Shown here in pieces: positions 51,023 through 59,993 of a stretch of DNA of 64,000 nt. The notes below the pieces were generated by a model. That model saw nothing but the letters and a program-made list of their open reading frames with translations, was not told the origin of the DNA and ran no database searches. Every line of letters starts with the position of its first letter. Position 1 is the first letter of the stretch. The DNA comes from UKL13-3 sp040387195 (GTDB lineage: Bacteria; Bacteroidota; Bacteroidia; UKL13-3), in contig JAZKEF010000003.1 of assembly GCA_040387195.1 (NCBI GenBank), forward strand, positions 62,001 to 126,000, written 5' to 3'. Position numbers and translations under genes: made by a program.

Positions 51023-54000
51023 ATGCAAGATTCAAACAAAGGATTTTTTATATCCAACTGGAGTATCGATAACAAAACCAGTATATTCATACTTACCGTT
51101 ATCATTACCCTGGTGGGATTATTCACCTATAATAGTTTGCCCAAGGAGCAATTCCCTGAGGTCAAATTCCCAAGTATCCTTGTAACCACAGTATATCCGG
51201 GAACTGCTCCCAATGACATGGAGAAACTGGTTACCAAACAACTGGAGAAACAACTGGCAACCATCACCGGTGTCAAAAAGATCAAGAGTAATTCCGTTCA
51301 GGATTTTTCAGTAATCAATGTTGAGTTCAACACTGATCAGAATGTAGATTTAGCACTACAACGTGTTAAAGATGCTGTAAGTAAATCAAAAAATGATTTG
51401 CCCGATAATTTACCGCAGGACCCTCAGGTAACAGATATTGATGCTTCCCAGTTCCCGATCATGCAGGTTCATATCAGCGGTAATTTACCGTTGGATAAGA
51501 TGAAAAAATTTGCAGACCAGCTGCAGGATGATATAGAAGGATTAAAAGAAATTACGGAAGCCCGTATGTCGGGTGAACTCGAAAGAGAAATTCAGGTAAA
51601 TGTAGATATGTATAAAGCAGAAGTTGCACATATTACATTAGCTGATATCAGAGGAGCCATTCAATATGAAAACATGACCGTTAGTGGCGGGCTTGTAGAT
51701 ATGGAAGGTTTAAAACGTTCCATCAGTGTTAAAGGTGAATACAAAGACGCAAACAAGATTGGCGACATCGTTATCCGTGGACAAACAGGTGCTACAGTAT
51801 ACTTAAAAGATATTGCAGAAGTAAAGGACGCGTTTAAAGAAAAAGAAAGTTATGCCCGTTTGGAACACAACAATGTAATCACGCTCAATGTCATCAAAAA
51901 GAGTGGTGAGAACTTAATTGAAGCGTCTGATAAAATTTCTGCCATCACCAAAAGATACGAAAGTGATGTTTTTCCTGAAGGTGTAAAAATCACGATTACG
52001 GGCGACCAATCATCTGAAACTCGTACCACACTTCATGATATGATCAATACCATCATTATCGGATTTGTGTTGGTTACCGTTATCCTGATGTTTTTTATGG
52101 GAGCAACCAATGCAATTTTCGTTGCAATGTCAGTTCCTTTATCGTGTGCGGTAGCGTTCATGGTTTTCCCGATGATTGGGTTTAAGCTGAACTTTATTGT
52201 ATTGTTCTCTTTCTTACTCGCACTCGGAATTGTGGTGGATGATGCTATTGTGGTAATCGAAAATACGCACAGGATTTTTGCCAACGGGAAAGTCCCCATC
52301 AAAAAGGCTGCTAAGGTAGCTGCCGGTGAAGTGTTTGTGCCTGTATTTGCCGGTACAATGACCACCCTTGCTCCATTTGTTCCGCTTCTGTTTTGGCAAG
52401 GTGTAATTGGTAAGTTCATGTACTTTTTACCGGTTACATTAATCATTACATTATTGGCATCGCTGGTTGTAGCATATATCATCAACCCTGTATTTGCTGT
52501 TCAATTTATGAAAACACATGAAGAAGAAGACAAAGTAAGATCCAATAAAAAGGGCTATAAAATTACCGCAATCATTTTCGCTGTAGTTGCATTGTTATCT
52601 TACCTGATGGGCAACTTCGGTACCGGAAACTTCATGGTGGTAATGTTTGGTTTGTACTCATTGAATCGTTTTGTATTGTGGAAGTGGATTAAAAATTTCC
52701 AGGAAGTAAAATGGCCAAAAGTTCAGGACTTTTACAAAGGAATTATGGAATGGGTATTGCAAAAAAATCGTCCAAGATGGATGATAGTTGGAACCGTGGT
52801 ATTATTCATTTTTACATTTGTTTTCACCGCAATCGTTTCACCAAGTGTAGTATTTTTCCCTAAATCGGATCCAAACTTTGTATACACTTATATTACGTTG
52901 CCTACAGGTACATCCGCAGCTTATACTGACTCCATTACACAAATTGTGGAAGACAGGGTATATAAAGTAATGGGTAAGGATAACCCTATTGTAGAATCAA
53001 TCATTGCAAACGTAGCTGTTGGAGCAAACGATCCTTCTCAGTTTGAATATAACTTCAGTGCAACTCCGCATTTAGGAAAAGTAACTGTTGCATTTGTATC
53101 CTTTGCACACCGTAATGGAGAATCAACCCGTCCTTATCTGGATAAAATCCGTGAAGCCACCAAAGGTCTTGCAGGAGTTGAGGTTATTGTTGATCAGGAA
53201 AGCAATGGTCCGCCAACCGGTAAACCAATTGCAGTAGATATCAAAGGTGATGATATTAACCAATTGGTTGAGGTTGGAGCTGATATTAAACGTTATTTAG
53301 ATTCGTTGGGAATACCCGGTGTTGAAGAATTAAAATCGGATGTGCAATCGAGCAAACCCGAAATTGTAGTTGAAGTAGACCGGGAACGTGCAAACCGGGA
53401 AGGTATCAGCACAGCGCAAATCGGAATGCAGTTGCGTAACGCCATTTTTGGTTTGGATGATCCGAGTAAATTAAAAGATGCCAATGACGAATACCCAATT
53501 CAGATTCGTTACCAGGAAAACCAGCGTAATAATATCAGCGCATTGATGAACCTGAAAATAATTTTCAGAGATATGAACATGGGCGGACAAATTCGCCAGA
53601 TTCCTTTATCATCAGTTGCAACTGTACGTTACGGAAATACATTCGGTGGTATTAAACGTTACAATGAAAAACCAATCATTACGCTTTCATCAAATGTATT
53701 AACAGGATTTAATGCAAATGAGATTGTAGGTAAAATTGACAAAGCGTTAGCACGTTATGATCTTCCGCAAGGGGTTACTGTAAAAATGGGTGGAGAGCAA
53801 GAAGAGCAAGCAGAAACGGGGGCGTTTTTGGGTGGTGCATTGTTATCATCATTGGGCTTAATCTTCCTTATTTTGGTTACTCAGTTTAACTCACTCTCTA
53901 AACCAATTATTATCTTAAGTGAAATTCTGCTTTCTCTCATTGGTGTGTTCTTGGGTTTCTCCATCTTCAATATGGAAATCTCAATCATCATGACCGGTGT

Positions 54001-54454
54001 AGGTATTATTGCCCTGGCTGGTATTGTGGTGAGGAATGGTATATTATTGGTGGAGTTCACTGAAATATTAATAGCTGAAGGTATGCCGTTACGTGAAGCA
54101 ATTATAGAAGCCGGTCGTACACGTATGACTCCGGTGTTACTAACTGCAACAGCAACCATGCTTGGATTAATTCCACTTGCAGTTGGGTTAAACATCGATT
54201 TCGAGTTGTTATTCCAAACAGGTAACCCTCACATCTTCTTTGGAGGAGACAGTGTTGCTTTCTGGGGACCATTATCATGGACAATGATTTTTGGTCTGGG
54301 TTTTGCAACCATATTAACATTGGTATTGGTTCCTGTAATGCTTTACCTAACTGAAAACCTAAAACTACGCCTAGGTATTAAACCAAAGCATAAGTTTGAG
54401 CACACATTGGAAGAAAGCACTGTAGAGGTCATTCCACACAATATTGTAGAATAA
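51023..54454 (+). CDS. RND family efflux transporter permease (AcrB/HAE1-like)
   Basis: A 1143-residue inner-membrane proton/drug antiporter with the two-fold RND plan: an N-terminal helix followed by a large periplasmic loop, helices 2-7, then the same arrangement repeated. Seen motifs: LPKEQFPEVKFPSILVTTVYPG at the start in part, TGDQSSETRTT, ALGIVVDDAIVVIENTHRI (proton-relay aspartates in helix 4), and AGIVVRNGILLVEFTEI in the second half. The soluble loop between halves includes an extra hydrophobic section (about 505-545), which is why the chain exceeds AcrB (1049). Substrates are unknown. Last gene of the operon. Confidence 0.95.
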   Translation: MQDSNKGFFISNWSIDNKTSIFILTVIITLVGLFTYNSLPKEQFPEVKFPSILVTTVYPGTAPNDMEKLVTKQLEKQLATITGVKKIKSNSVQDFSVINVEFNTDQNVDLALQRVKDAVSKSKNDLPDNLPQDPQVTDIDASQFPIMQVHISGNLPLDKMKKFADQLQDDIEGLKEITEARMSGELEREIQVNVDMYKAEVAHITLADIRGAIQYENMTVSGGLVDMEGLKRSISVKGEYKDANKIGDIVIRGQTGATVYLKDIAEVKDAFKEKESYARLEHNNVITLNVIKKSGENLIEASDKISAITKRYESDVFPEGVKITITGDQSSETRTTLHDMINTIIIGFVLVTVILMFFMGATNAIFVAMSVPLSCAVAFMVFPMIGFKLNFIVLFSFLLALGIVVDDAIVVIENTHRIFANGKVPIKKAAKVAAGEVFVPVFAGTMTTLAPFVPLLFWQGVIGKFMYFLPVTLIITLLASLVVAYIINPVFAVQFMKTHEEEDKVRSNKKGYKITAIIFAVVALLSYLMGNFGTGNFMVVMFGLYSLNRFVLWKWIKNFQEVKWPKVQDFYKGIMEWVLQKNRPRWMIVGTVVLFIFTFVFTAIVSPSVVFFPKSDPNFVYTYITLPTGTSAAYTDSITQIVEDRVYKVMGKDNPIVESIIANVAVGANDPSQFEYNFSATPHLGKVTVAFVSFAHRNGESTRPYLDKIREATKGLAGVEVIVDQESNGPPTGKPIAVDIKGDDINQLVEVGADIKRYLDSLGIPGVEELKSDVQSSKPEIVVEVDRERANREGISTAQIGMQLRNAIFGLDDPSKLKDANDEYPIQIRYQENQRNNISALMNLKIIFRDMNMGGQIRQIPLSSVATVRYGNTFGGIKRYNEKPIITLSSNVLTGFNANEIVGKIDKALARYDLPQGVTVKMGGEQEEQAETGAFLGGALLSSLGLIFLILVTQFNSLSKPIIILSEILLSLIGVFLGFSIFNMEISIIMTGVGIIALAGIVVRNGILLVEFTEILIAEGMPLREAIIEAGRTRMTPVLLTATATMLGLIPLAVGLNIDFELLFQTGNPHIFFGGDSVAFWGPLSWTMIFGLGFATILTLVLVPVMLYLTENLKLRLGIKPKHKFEHTLEESTVEVIPHNIVE

Positions 54455-54664
54455 CCTCCACAATATAGGTTGAACACCCTGATTATTGTTCAATCTTCGT
54501 TCTTTAAAGTTTTGTTTGTATGAACAATTCCGTTAGTTCTCTGATTCAATTCATTACATGCGGTATGACAAAAGTCATATTATTTGAATTGCGAAACAGA
54601 TGGCTGTTTGGTAATTTTACTTCATATAATTCTTATATAAGTAGCAAAAACAAATACAATTTTG

Positions 54665-54672
54665 TATTGTTG
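54665..54672 (+). promoter_or_regulatory. candidate -7 box of small RNA copy 1
   Basis: TATTGTTG, one mismatch to TAnnTTTG, lies 23 bp before the 54-nt conserved core. Copy 2 has a similar box at almost the same distance, and the sequence TTGTAC is shared at both places. Confidence 0.3.
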
Positions 54673-54695
54673 TACTTGATAAGAATATGTTAAAG

Positions 54696-54780
54696 TGACT
54701 TAAGAGTTTGCATCTATGAGTAGAGGTGCAATTTGTTTCATAGGCTAGATAGACCCCCGCAAGGGGGTTTATCATTTTTT
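54696..54780 (+). ncRNA. candidate structured small RNA, copy 1, with own terminator
   Basis: The core 54696-54749 is identical over 54 nt to 54877-54930, while sequences before and after differ. Predicted fold: an 8-bp stem TTGCATCT/AGGTGCAA type (54708-54715 with 54724-54731) whose loop begins ATGAG; the loop bases CTATGA are complementary to TCATAG (54738-54743), giving a pseudoknot or an exclusive alternative. A terminator follows, ACCCCC-GCAA-GGGGGT (54753-54768), then a T7 run. A 10-codon frame (ATG 54716, stop TAG 54746, peptide MSRGAICFIG) lies inside the core, so it could instead encode a tiny peptide. I do not recognise a known RNA family. Confidence 0.6.
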
Positions 54781-54822
54781 TGCCGAGGAATTCATCATTT
54801 TACAGAATTATGATACAAGAAA

Positions 54823-54854
54823 TTGTATGCATGCATAATAAAACACGATATTTG
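54823..54854 (+). promoter_or_regulatory. candidate promoter of small RNA copy 2
   Basis: TTG (54823-54825), 21 bp, GATATTTG (54847-54854, one mismatch), 22 bp before the conserved core. Confidence 0.38.
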
Positions 54855-54876
54855 TACGTACAATTATCATAACAGT

Positions 54877-54955
54877 TGACTTAAGAGTTTGCATCTATGA
54901 GTAGAGGTGCAATTTGTTTCATAGGCTAGAAAGGCCCCCGCAAGGGGGCTTTTCG
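54877..54955 (+). ncRNA. candidate structured small RNA, copy 2, with own terminator
   Basis: Second copy of the 54-nt core (54877-54930), 181 bp downstream of the first and identical at every position. Its terminator GCCCCC-GCAA-GGGGGC (54934-54949) differs from that of copy 1 by a compensatory pair (A-T in copy 1, G-C in copy 2), which supports the hairpin and shows the flanks have diverged while the core has not. The same 10-codon frame (ATG 54897, stop 54927) is kept. It ends 30 bp before the ArsC-like gene, so terminator read-through could link it to that gene; equally it may be an independent RNA. No SRP, 6S, tmRNA or known riboswitch pattern was seen. Confidence 0.6.
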
Positions 54956-54984
54956 TTTTATGCCAATTGCGTTAATATTACAGT

Positions 54985-55329
54985 ATGAAAACCATTATTT
55001 ACCACAATCCGTCATGTTCCAAAAGCTGCGAAACATTGTCTATTTTGGAGGAAACGTATGAGGAGGTAACCATCATCGATTATGTGAACAATCCACCCGG
55101 TATAACCGAACTCACCCAATTAATAGCTCAACTGGGTATCGCTCCTGAGCAGTTGGTGCGGAAAAATGAACCTATATACCTTGAGCAGTTCAATGACACA
55201 CATTATACTGATGATGAGTGGATTGTAATACTTTCGCGACATCCGATCTTAATTGAACGTCCTATAGTGGTAAAAGATGGAAAGGCCATTATAGGGAGGC
55301 CTCCTAAACTTGTATATACCATTCTTTAA
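54985..55329 (+). CDS. ArsC/Spx-family thioredoxin-fold protein (arsenate reductase-like)
   Basis: A 114-residue protein of the ArsC family: IIYHNPSCSKSCETLSIL with the reactive cysteine of the family at Cys11 and a second at Cys15, then IIDYVNNPPGITELTQLIAQL, VRKNEPIYLEQF, and the substrate-loop ending ILSRHPILIERPIVVKDGKAIIGRPPKLV. The RPIVV..GKAIIGRP motif is typical of glutaredoxin-dependent ArsC/YfgD. Without arsenic genes nearby it may be a general oxidoreductase (ArsC-like YfgD) rather than a true arsenate reductase. The small RNA copy 2 lies immediately upstream. Confidence 0.9.
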   Translation: MKTIIYHNPSCSKSCETLSILEETYEEVTIIDYVNNPPGITELTQLIAQLGIAPEQLVRKNEPIYLEQFNDTHYTDDEWIVILSRHPILIERPIVVKDGKAIIGRPPKLVYTIL

Positions 55330-55440
55330 CTTTATTACCGTTAAAGACCGTAACCCAACATTCAACCGCCCACATATCCATTTATGTAAACCCATTCAGC
55401 AAAATCACATTCATTTTATATCTTCACAAAAAAAACGTAC

Positions 55441-57000
55441 ATGAAAAAGCTAATCCTTGCAGCCTTTGTTTTGAGCCAGACCCTAGTGGTATTTGCTCAG
55501 AAAGCGGCACCTGAAAATTGGTTTAACCTTGACCTGAAAAAAGACAAGGTTCCCGGAGTAAGTACCGAACGTGCTTACAATGAGTTATTAAAAGACAAAA
55601 AATCAACCCCGGTAATTGTAGCCGTAATTGATGGCGGAACAGAGGTTGACCATGAAGACCTGGCTCCTGTAATCTGGGTAAACCAGGGTGAGATCCCAAA
55701 TAACAATATTGATGATGATAAAAACGGCTATATCGATGATGTGAATGGCTGGAATTTTATTGGTGGAAAAACGGAAGATGTAAACGATGATAATCTTGAA
55801 TTAACCCGTGTATACAAGCAATTAAGTGAAAAATACAATGGAAGTACTGCCAAAACAGGAGCAGAATATGATGAGTATCTAAAGGTAAAGGCTGATTTTG
55901 AGAAACGTAAAAAAAGATCTCAATCTAACCTTGCACTTTACACCGAGCTCATTAAAAGTGTTGATGGTGTTATCAAATCTATTGGTACTGAGAATCCTAC
56001 TGCCGATCAGCTGAAGGCTTTTACACCAGCCAATCCGATGGAGAAACAGGTAGTAACCATTGCAACCAAAAACAAAATTCCATTGGGTGCAATCAAAACA
56101 CAGCTCAATGGAGCGATAGGACATTTTAGTTCAGAACTGAACGTTCATTTAAATGAGGATTTGGATTCCCGTAAACTGGTTGGGGATAACTACAATGATG
56201 TAACCGAAAAATATTACGGAAACAATCATTACGAAGGACCAAGTGGCGACCACGGAACCCATGTGGCAGGTATTATTGCCGGTGTTCGTAACAATAATAA
56301 AGGAATGAAGGGTGTAGCCGATAATGTGAAAATTATGGTTGTACGTGTAGTACCTAATGGTGATGAACGCGATAAGGATATTGCCAATGGTATCCGCTAT
56401 GCAGTTGATAACGGAGCTAAGGTTATCAATATGAGTTTTGGCAAAAGTTATTCTCCTAATAAAACTGCTGTTGATGAGGCTGTAAAATATGCCGTGAGTA
56501 AAGATGTACTACTTGTGCATGCTGCAGGGAATGATGGCAGAAATACCGATACAACCAATAATTTCCCAAGAGATACATACGCCAATAATAGTGGTACAGC
56601 TTCTACCTGGATGGAAATAGGTGCTTCCAGTTGGAAAAAAGGTAAAACCGTTACCGCCAACTTCTCAAACTATGGTGTTCAAAATGTGGATGTATTTGCT
56701 CCGGGGGTTGATATCTACTCAACTACCCCCGACTCAAAATATGCAAGCTTTAACGGAACCAGTATGGCTGCACCAGTAACTGCAGGTGTTGCTGCTTTGC
56801 TTCGTTCATACTACCCTACTCTAACAGCTACTCAGGTAAAAGAAATCCTGATGCAATCTGCAGTAAAAGTTAAAGGCAAAGTATTCTTACCGGGTACTGC
56901 AAAACGTAAGGTTAAAATGGCTGAATTGTGCCAAACAGGTGCAATCATCAATGCCTACGAAGCTGTGAAAATGGCTGATAAAATGGTTTCTTCGAAATAG
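55441..57000 (+). CDS. S8 family subtilisin-like serine protease
   Basis: A 519-residue secreted subtilase with signal peptide MKKLILAAFVLSQTLVVFAQ. The catalytic triad is visible: Asp64 (VIDGGTEVDHEDL), His274 (SGDHGTHVAGIIAG) and Ser441 (NGTSMAAPVTAGVAAL); oxyanion Asn is in VHAAGNDGRN. Between Asp64 and His274 lies an insertion of roughly 150 residues, largely helical and charged (KVKADFEKRKKRSQSNLALY), absent from classical subtilisins. There is no obvious propeptide domain, no lipobox and no T9SS sorting domain, so the protein is likely periplasmic or released. Monocistronic with a strong terminator. Confidence 0.93.
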   Translation: MKKLILAAFVLSQTLVVFAQKAAPENWFNLDLKKDKVPGVSTERAYNELLKDKKSTPVIVAVIDGGTEVDHEDLAPVIWVNQGEIPNNNIDDDKNGYIDDVNGWNFIGGKTEDVNDDNLELTRVYKQLSEKYNGSTAKTGAEYDEYLKVKADFEKRKKRSQSNLALYTELIKSVDGVIKSIGTENPTADQLKAFTPANPMEKQVVTIATKNKIPLGAIKTQLNGAIGHFSSELNVHLNEDLDSRKLVGDNYNDVTEKYYGNNHYEGPSGDHGTHVAGIIAGVRNNNKGMKGVADNVKIMVVRVVPNGDERDKDIANGIRYAVDNGAKVINMSFGKSYSPNKTAVDEAVKYAVSKDVLLVHAAGNDGRNTDTTNNFPRDTYANNSGTASTWMEIGASSWKKGKTVTANFSNYGVQNVDVFAPGVDIYSTTPDSKYASFNGTSMAAPVTAGVAALLRSYYPTLTATQVKEILMQSAVKVKGKVFLPGTAKRKVKMAELCQTGAIINAYEAVKMADKMVSSK

Positions 57001-57011
57001 AAGATTCTTAA

Positions 57012-57055
57012 CACAAAAAAGGTCGGCCCATATAGATGAGCCGACCTTTTTTGTG
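57012..57055. terminator. bidirectional terminator between the subtilase and DUF2238 genes
   Basis: A 16-bp perfect inverted repeat (57012-57027 with 57040-57055) around a 12-nt loop, with A/T-rich ends for both directions. The core AAAAAAGGTCGG equals that of the terminator at 24851-24898. Confidence 0.88.
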
Positions 57056-57060
57056 GAATT

Positions 57061-57702
57061 TTATCTACGTTTGACGAGTTTAATACCCATATAGGTAAAA
57101 AACATTGAAAGCACCGCGCCAAAGAATGCCAGCGCCATATCTTTTTGAGCATCCCAAATATCTCCTTGCGTTCCTAAATATGCTGTTCCTTGTTCCTTAA
57201 AAAAAACATCTGCCACAAGCCACTCTATAATTTCATAAAGACCACTAAAACTCATGGTGATTTCAACAGGTAGTACAAAACAAACCCAAACCGGCCATTT
57301 AAACCAGTTCTTAAAATAATCCATTAACGGGTAAGTTAAAAGAAAACCGAAGGAAAAATGTACAATCCGGTCGTACTGGTTTCGGGCTAAGCCAAACGTA
57401 TCCTTCAGCCAATACCCAGCTGGGTTTTCGGCATAAGTATATTCAGAACCATATACATGCAACAGCATGAATGCAAAAATAAGTGTATAGCTTAAATCAC
57501 TGAAAACAAACTTACGATATGAATATATTAAGCCAACCATAAAGATAAGGGTAAGTATATTCTCTATATACCAGTTTACCTTATCCGTTGTATTGATAAA
57601 TGTTCCTATCCAGCAGATTGCAAAAACAAGTAAAAATAGTTGAAGGATTCTGTTCTCTTTAATTGGTGTACGCTGAGATGATGATGCTGATGAATAATAC
57701 AT
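57061..57702 (-). CDS. DUF2238 (YjdF-like) membrane protein
   Basis: A 213-residue integral membrane protein with about six transmembrane helices. Conserved DUF2238 motifs: LHVYGSEYTYAENPAGYWLKD, NQYDRIVHFSFGFLLTYP, FSGLYEIIEWLVADVFF and LGTQGDIWDAQKDMALAFFG, with several conserved Asp, Glu and His residues facing the membrane. The function is unknown; the conserved charged residues suggest transport or an enzyme acting on lipids. Convergent with the subtilase gene. Confidence 0.9.
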   Translation of the reverse strand: MYYSSASSSQRTPIKENRILQLFLLVFAICWIGTFINTTDKVNWYIENILTLIFMVGLIYSYRKFVFSDLSYTLIFAFMLLHVYGSEYTYAENPAGYWLKDTFGLARNQYDRIVHFSFGFLLTYPLMDYFKNWFKWPVWVCFVLPVEITMSFSGLYEIIEWLVADVFFKEQGTAYLGTQGDIWDAQKDMALAFFGAVLSMFFTYMGIKLVKRR

Positions 57703-57798
57703 AGGCTTATTTATTTATGGCAATGTAGGAAACAATCAGCAAAAAAATACCCCACTTTTCAGCGAGGCATTTTTATCACAGTAGAGGTCTTTGTATCC

Positions 57799-58698
57799 TT
57801 ATTGTTTGAGCAATCTTTGTGTTGTTACAGCACCATTTGTTACCATCGAAACAACATACATTCCATTGGGTAAATCACTAATGGAAAGCTGTTTAAACTG
57901 ATTCAGGTATTCTTCTGCAACAAGCGTTCCAGTGATGTTATAAATAGCAATGAGTACGTTATCGGCTGAGTTTACCGTCACAAAATCGGTTGCAGGGTTC
58001 GGATATAAAACCAAGTCTCCGGTACCGGTTTGGGTCACATTCAGGATGCCGGTGTTCACCGTACCCGTTGAGTTTACCGTTAAATCAACCGTTGCATTCA
58101 GGTTTGAACTGTCCAATACCACTGTTTTAGCGTTGGCAGTAGGTATATTAATCATATCCACCAAAATTTTATACGTTCCTACCGGCAAATTAGCCGCGGT
58201 AAATTTCCCCGAATCATTGGTGCTTGTCATTTTCACAAAAGCTCCAGCTGCGGTTTTAATTACTACACGTACATTTTTCAATGGATCTCCGGCCGTTTTC
58301 AGCATTCCTTCACTTAACTCCCCATTAATAGCAGCCGGACCTGAAAATGACGGGTTTGGCAACATCCCTTCGTCACACAGAGCTGTATCTTTTGCTGTAA
58401 GGTCAATATCCATCGCTTCATCCCAAATTGCCTTCATAGGGTGCCAGGTTGGAATGTATTTGGCGTAATCCATACTTGCATGTAACCTATACATGCCGGT
58501 ACTCAGACTATCAAAAGTCCACATTCCACTGTCTTCGTCCTTTGTCTTAATCAGTGCATACGAATTGTCTGTTTGTTTTTGATACAAACTGTATTTAATC
58601 ATTGTGCCGCCAACACGGGAGTTAACCTTAATCCATTTGGTTTGGCCAAGTACGTTCAGGGTTGAAACAACCGCAATTAAGAGTAGTAATTTTTTCAT
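57799..58698 (-). CDS. secreted protein with T9SS type A sorting domain
   Basis: A 299-residue exported protein: signal peptide MKKLLLLIAVVSTLNVLGQ, an N-terminal beta-domain, a carboxypeptidase-regulatory/SdrD-like beta-sandwich (about residues 125-200: GELSEGMLKTAGDPLKNVRV, DSGKFTAANLPVGTYKILVD), and a C-terminal sorting domain (LVLYPNPATDFVTVNS to TTQRLLKQ). It should be exported and processed by the T9SS encoded at 16-25 kb. No enzymatic motif is seen, so an adhesive or structural role is likely. A -7-like box TACATTTG (minus strand, 58722-58729) lies 23 bp upstream. Confidence 0.9.
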   Translation of the reverse strand: MKKLLLLIAVVSTLNVLGQTKWIKVNSRVGGTMIKYSLYQKQTDNSYALIKTKDEDSGMWTFDSLSTGMYRLHASMDYAKYIPTWHPMKAIWDEAMDIDLTAKDTALCDEGMLPNPSFSGPAAINGELSEGMLKTAGDPLKNVRVVIKTAAGAFVKMTSTNDSGKFTAANLPVGTYKILVDMINIPTANAKTVVLDSSNLNATVDLTVNSTGTVNTGILNVTQTGTGDLVLYPNPATDFVTVNSADNVLIAIYNITGTLVAEEYLNQFKQLSISDLPNGMYVVSMVTNGAVTTQRLLKQ

Positions 58699-58816
58699 AT
58701 TATTAAGTTTATATTAATAATCAAATGTAACACTCGCTCGTTAACCAGACCATACGTCTATTTGCGTATTTGAACCTTTTGGCTAAACAGGGGTATAATA
58801 CCCAAATCCAATACTT

Positions 58817-59992
58817 ATGAGAGTACAAATTGCTTCCTTGTGTCTTTTGCTACTATTGACCACCGGCCTTATACATGCGCAACAACCGCAACATGTGCAT
58901 GGATTTGCTATCGAGAAAAAACCGAATGCATGGTATGCGCAGCAAATTGTTTTGTGGAAGGCCGAATTGGATAAAAACCCCACTAACGGATATGCGTGGT
59001 ACAATTATTACCGGGCCACACGAAATCAAATACGCTTAGATACCACCGATAAGCGCACACACATGGAGAAAGCCGCTGTTTTAGCGAACCTGGTGAATGA
59101 AATGGAAAAAGCTGTTCCGCAATCTTTTGAGTTCAATTTGTGCAAATGGATGAATGGTGGCAATGATTACGAACACTACCTTCCGTATTTGAAAAAAGCA
59201 GCTCAACTGGGGCCCGACAGAATGGAACTTATCAGCGATGTGCTTACCTGGGCGGAAATTGAACGGGATATTGCCAAAAGAGATTTGTATGCGCAAAAAT
59301 GGTATGCTTCACCTATGTCGTCACCGGGATTGCTTTATTATAATCACAATGTACTTGCGGGTTTAAAACCCAATGCCATTCTCATTACCCAAGGCGATAA
59401 CGACACTTATCCTGCATGGATTCTACAATCTCAAGGGATCCGAAGGGATGTAACTGTTATTAATACTTCCCTGTTGAATATTGATGTATACCGCGAAAAA
59501 GTGTTTAAGGAACTGGGGATTGCAAAATGGCCCGTAACAGCTACAAACAGTCTGAAAGATACAACAGTAGCTTCCTGCAACAGGTATAAAAATGAACTGG
59601 TGAAACATTTGGCCGCTAACAACAAAAAATATCCAGTATACCTTGCACTAACAGGCGATGATGAACTTACCAAACCTATTGCGGATCAACTTTACCTAAC
59701 AGGACTGGCCTATGAATATAGCCCCATAACCCTTGACAATATTGCATTGATGAAGAAAAATTTTGAGCAGGTATACACGCTGGATTATATAGACAAACCT
59801 TTTTACCAGGATATTTCAGTTTACTGGTCGAAGCATTGCCTCAACAACTACATTGTTCCAATGATTAAATTATATGACCATTATAAAACATCAGGAGATG
59901 CCATCCACATGGATTGGATGAAAAAGAAAATCTTGTTTATCATAAAAGGTACACCCGAAGAACAAAACACCTTAACCTACCTGAACAACTAA
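58817..59992 (+). CDS. periplasmic protein resembling the C-terminal region of DUF2723 membrane proteins
   Basis: A 391-residue protein with a signal peptide ending in LIHAQ and no further membrane helix. The central part ILITQGDNDTYPAWILQSQG, then IRRDVTVINTSLLNIDVYREK, strongly recalls the soluble C-terminal part of Bacteroidota DUF2723 proteins (multi-pass, glycosyltransferase-like), where the motif is of the form NGDNDTFPLWYAQEVEG. Here this module stands alone; the N-terminal part (about residues 25-165) is helical and TPR-like. Function unknown. The next gene, an ECF sigma factor, starts 2 bp after the stop, so they share a transcript. Confidence 0.8.
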   Translation: MRVQIASLCLLLLLTTGLIHAQQPQHVHGFAIEKKPNAWYAQQIVLWKAELDKNPTNGYAWYNYYRATRNQIRLDTTDKRTHMEKAAVLANLVNEMEKAVPQSFEFNLCKWMNGGNDYEHYLPYLKKAAQLGPDRMELISDVLTWAEIERDIAKRDLYAQKWYASPMSSPGLLYYNHNVLAGLKPNAILITQGDNDTYPAWILQSQGIRRDVTVINTSLLNIDVYREKVFKELGIAKWPVTATNSLKDTTVASCNRYKNELVKHLAANNKKYPVYLALTGDDELTKPIADQLYLTGLAYEYSPITLDNIALMKKNFEQVYTLDYIDKPFYQDISVYWSKHCLNNYIVPMIKLYDHYKTSGDAIHMDWMKKKILFIIKGTPEEQNTLTYLNN

Positions 59993-59993
59993 G

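Noticed and set aside
54469..54491. Terminator of the RND operon (TTGAACA/TGTTCAA hairpin)
   Set aside because: The stem is short and AT-rich and no T run follows directly; the efflux operon may end elsewhere in the gap.
57950..58468. 172-codon plus-strand frame opposite the T9SS cargo gene
   Set aside because: Antisense shadow; the minus-strand frame has a signal peptide and sorting domain.
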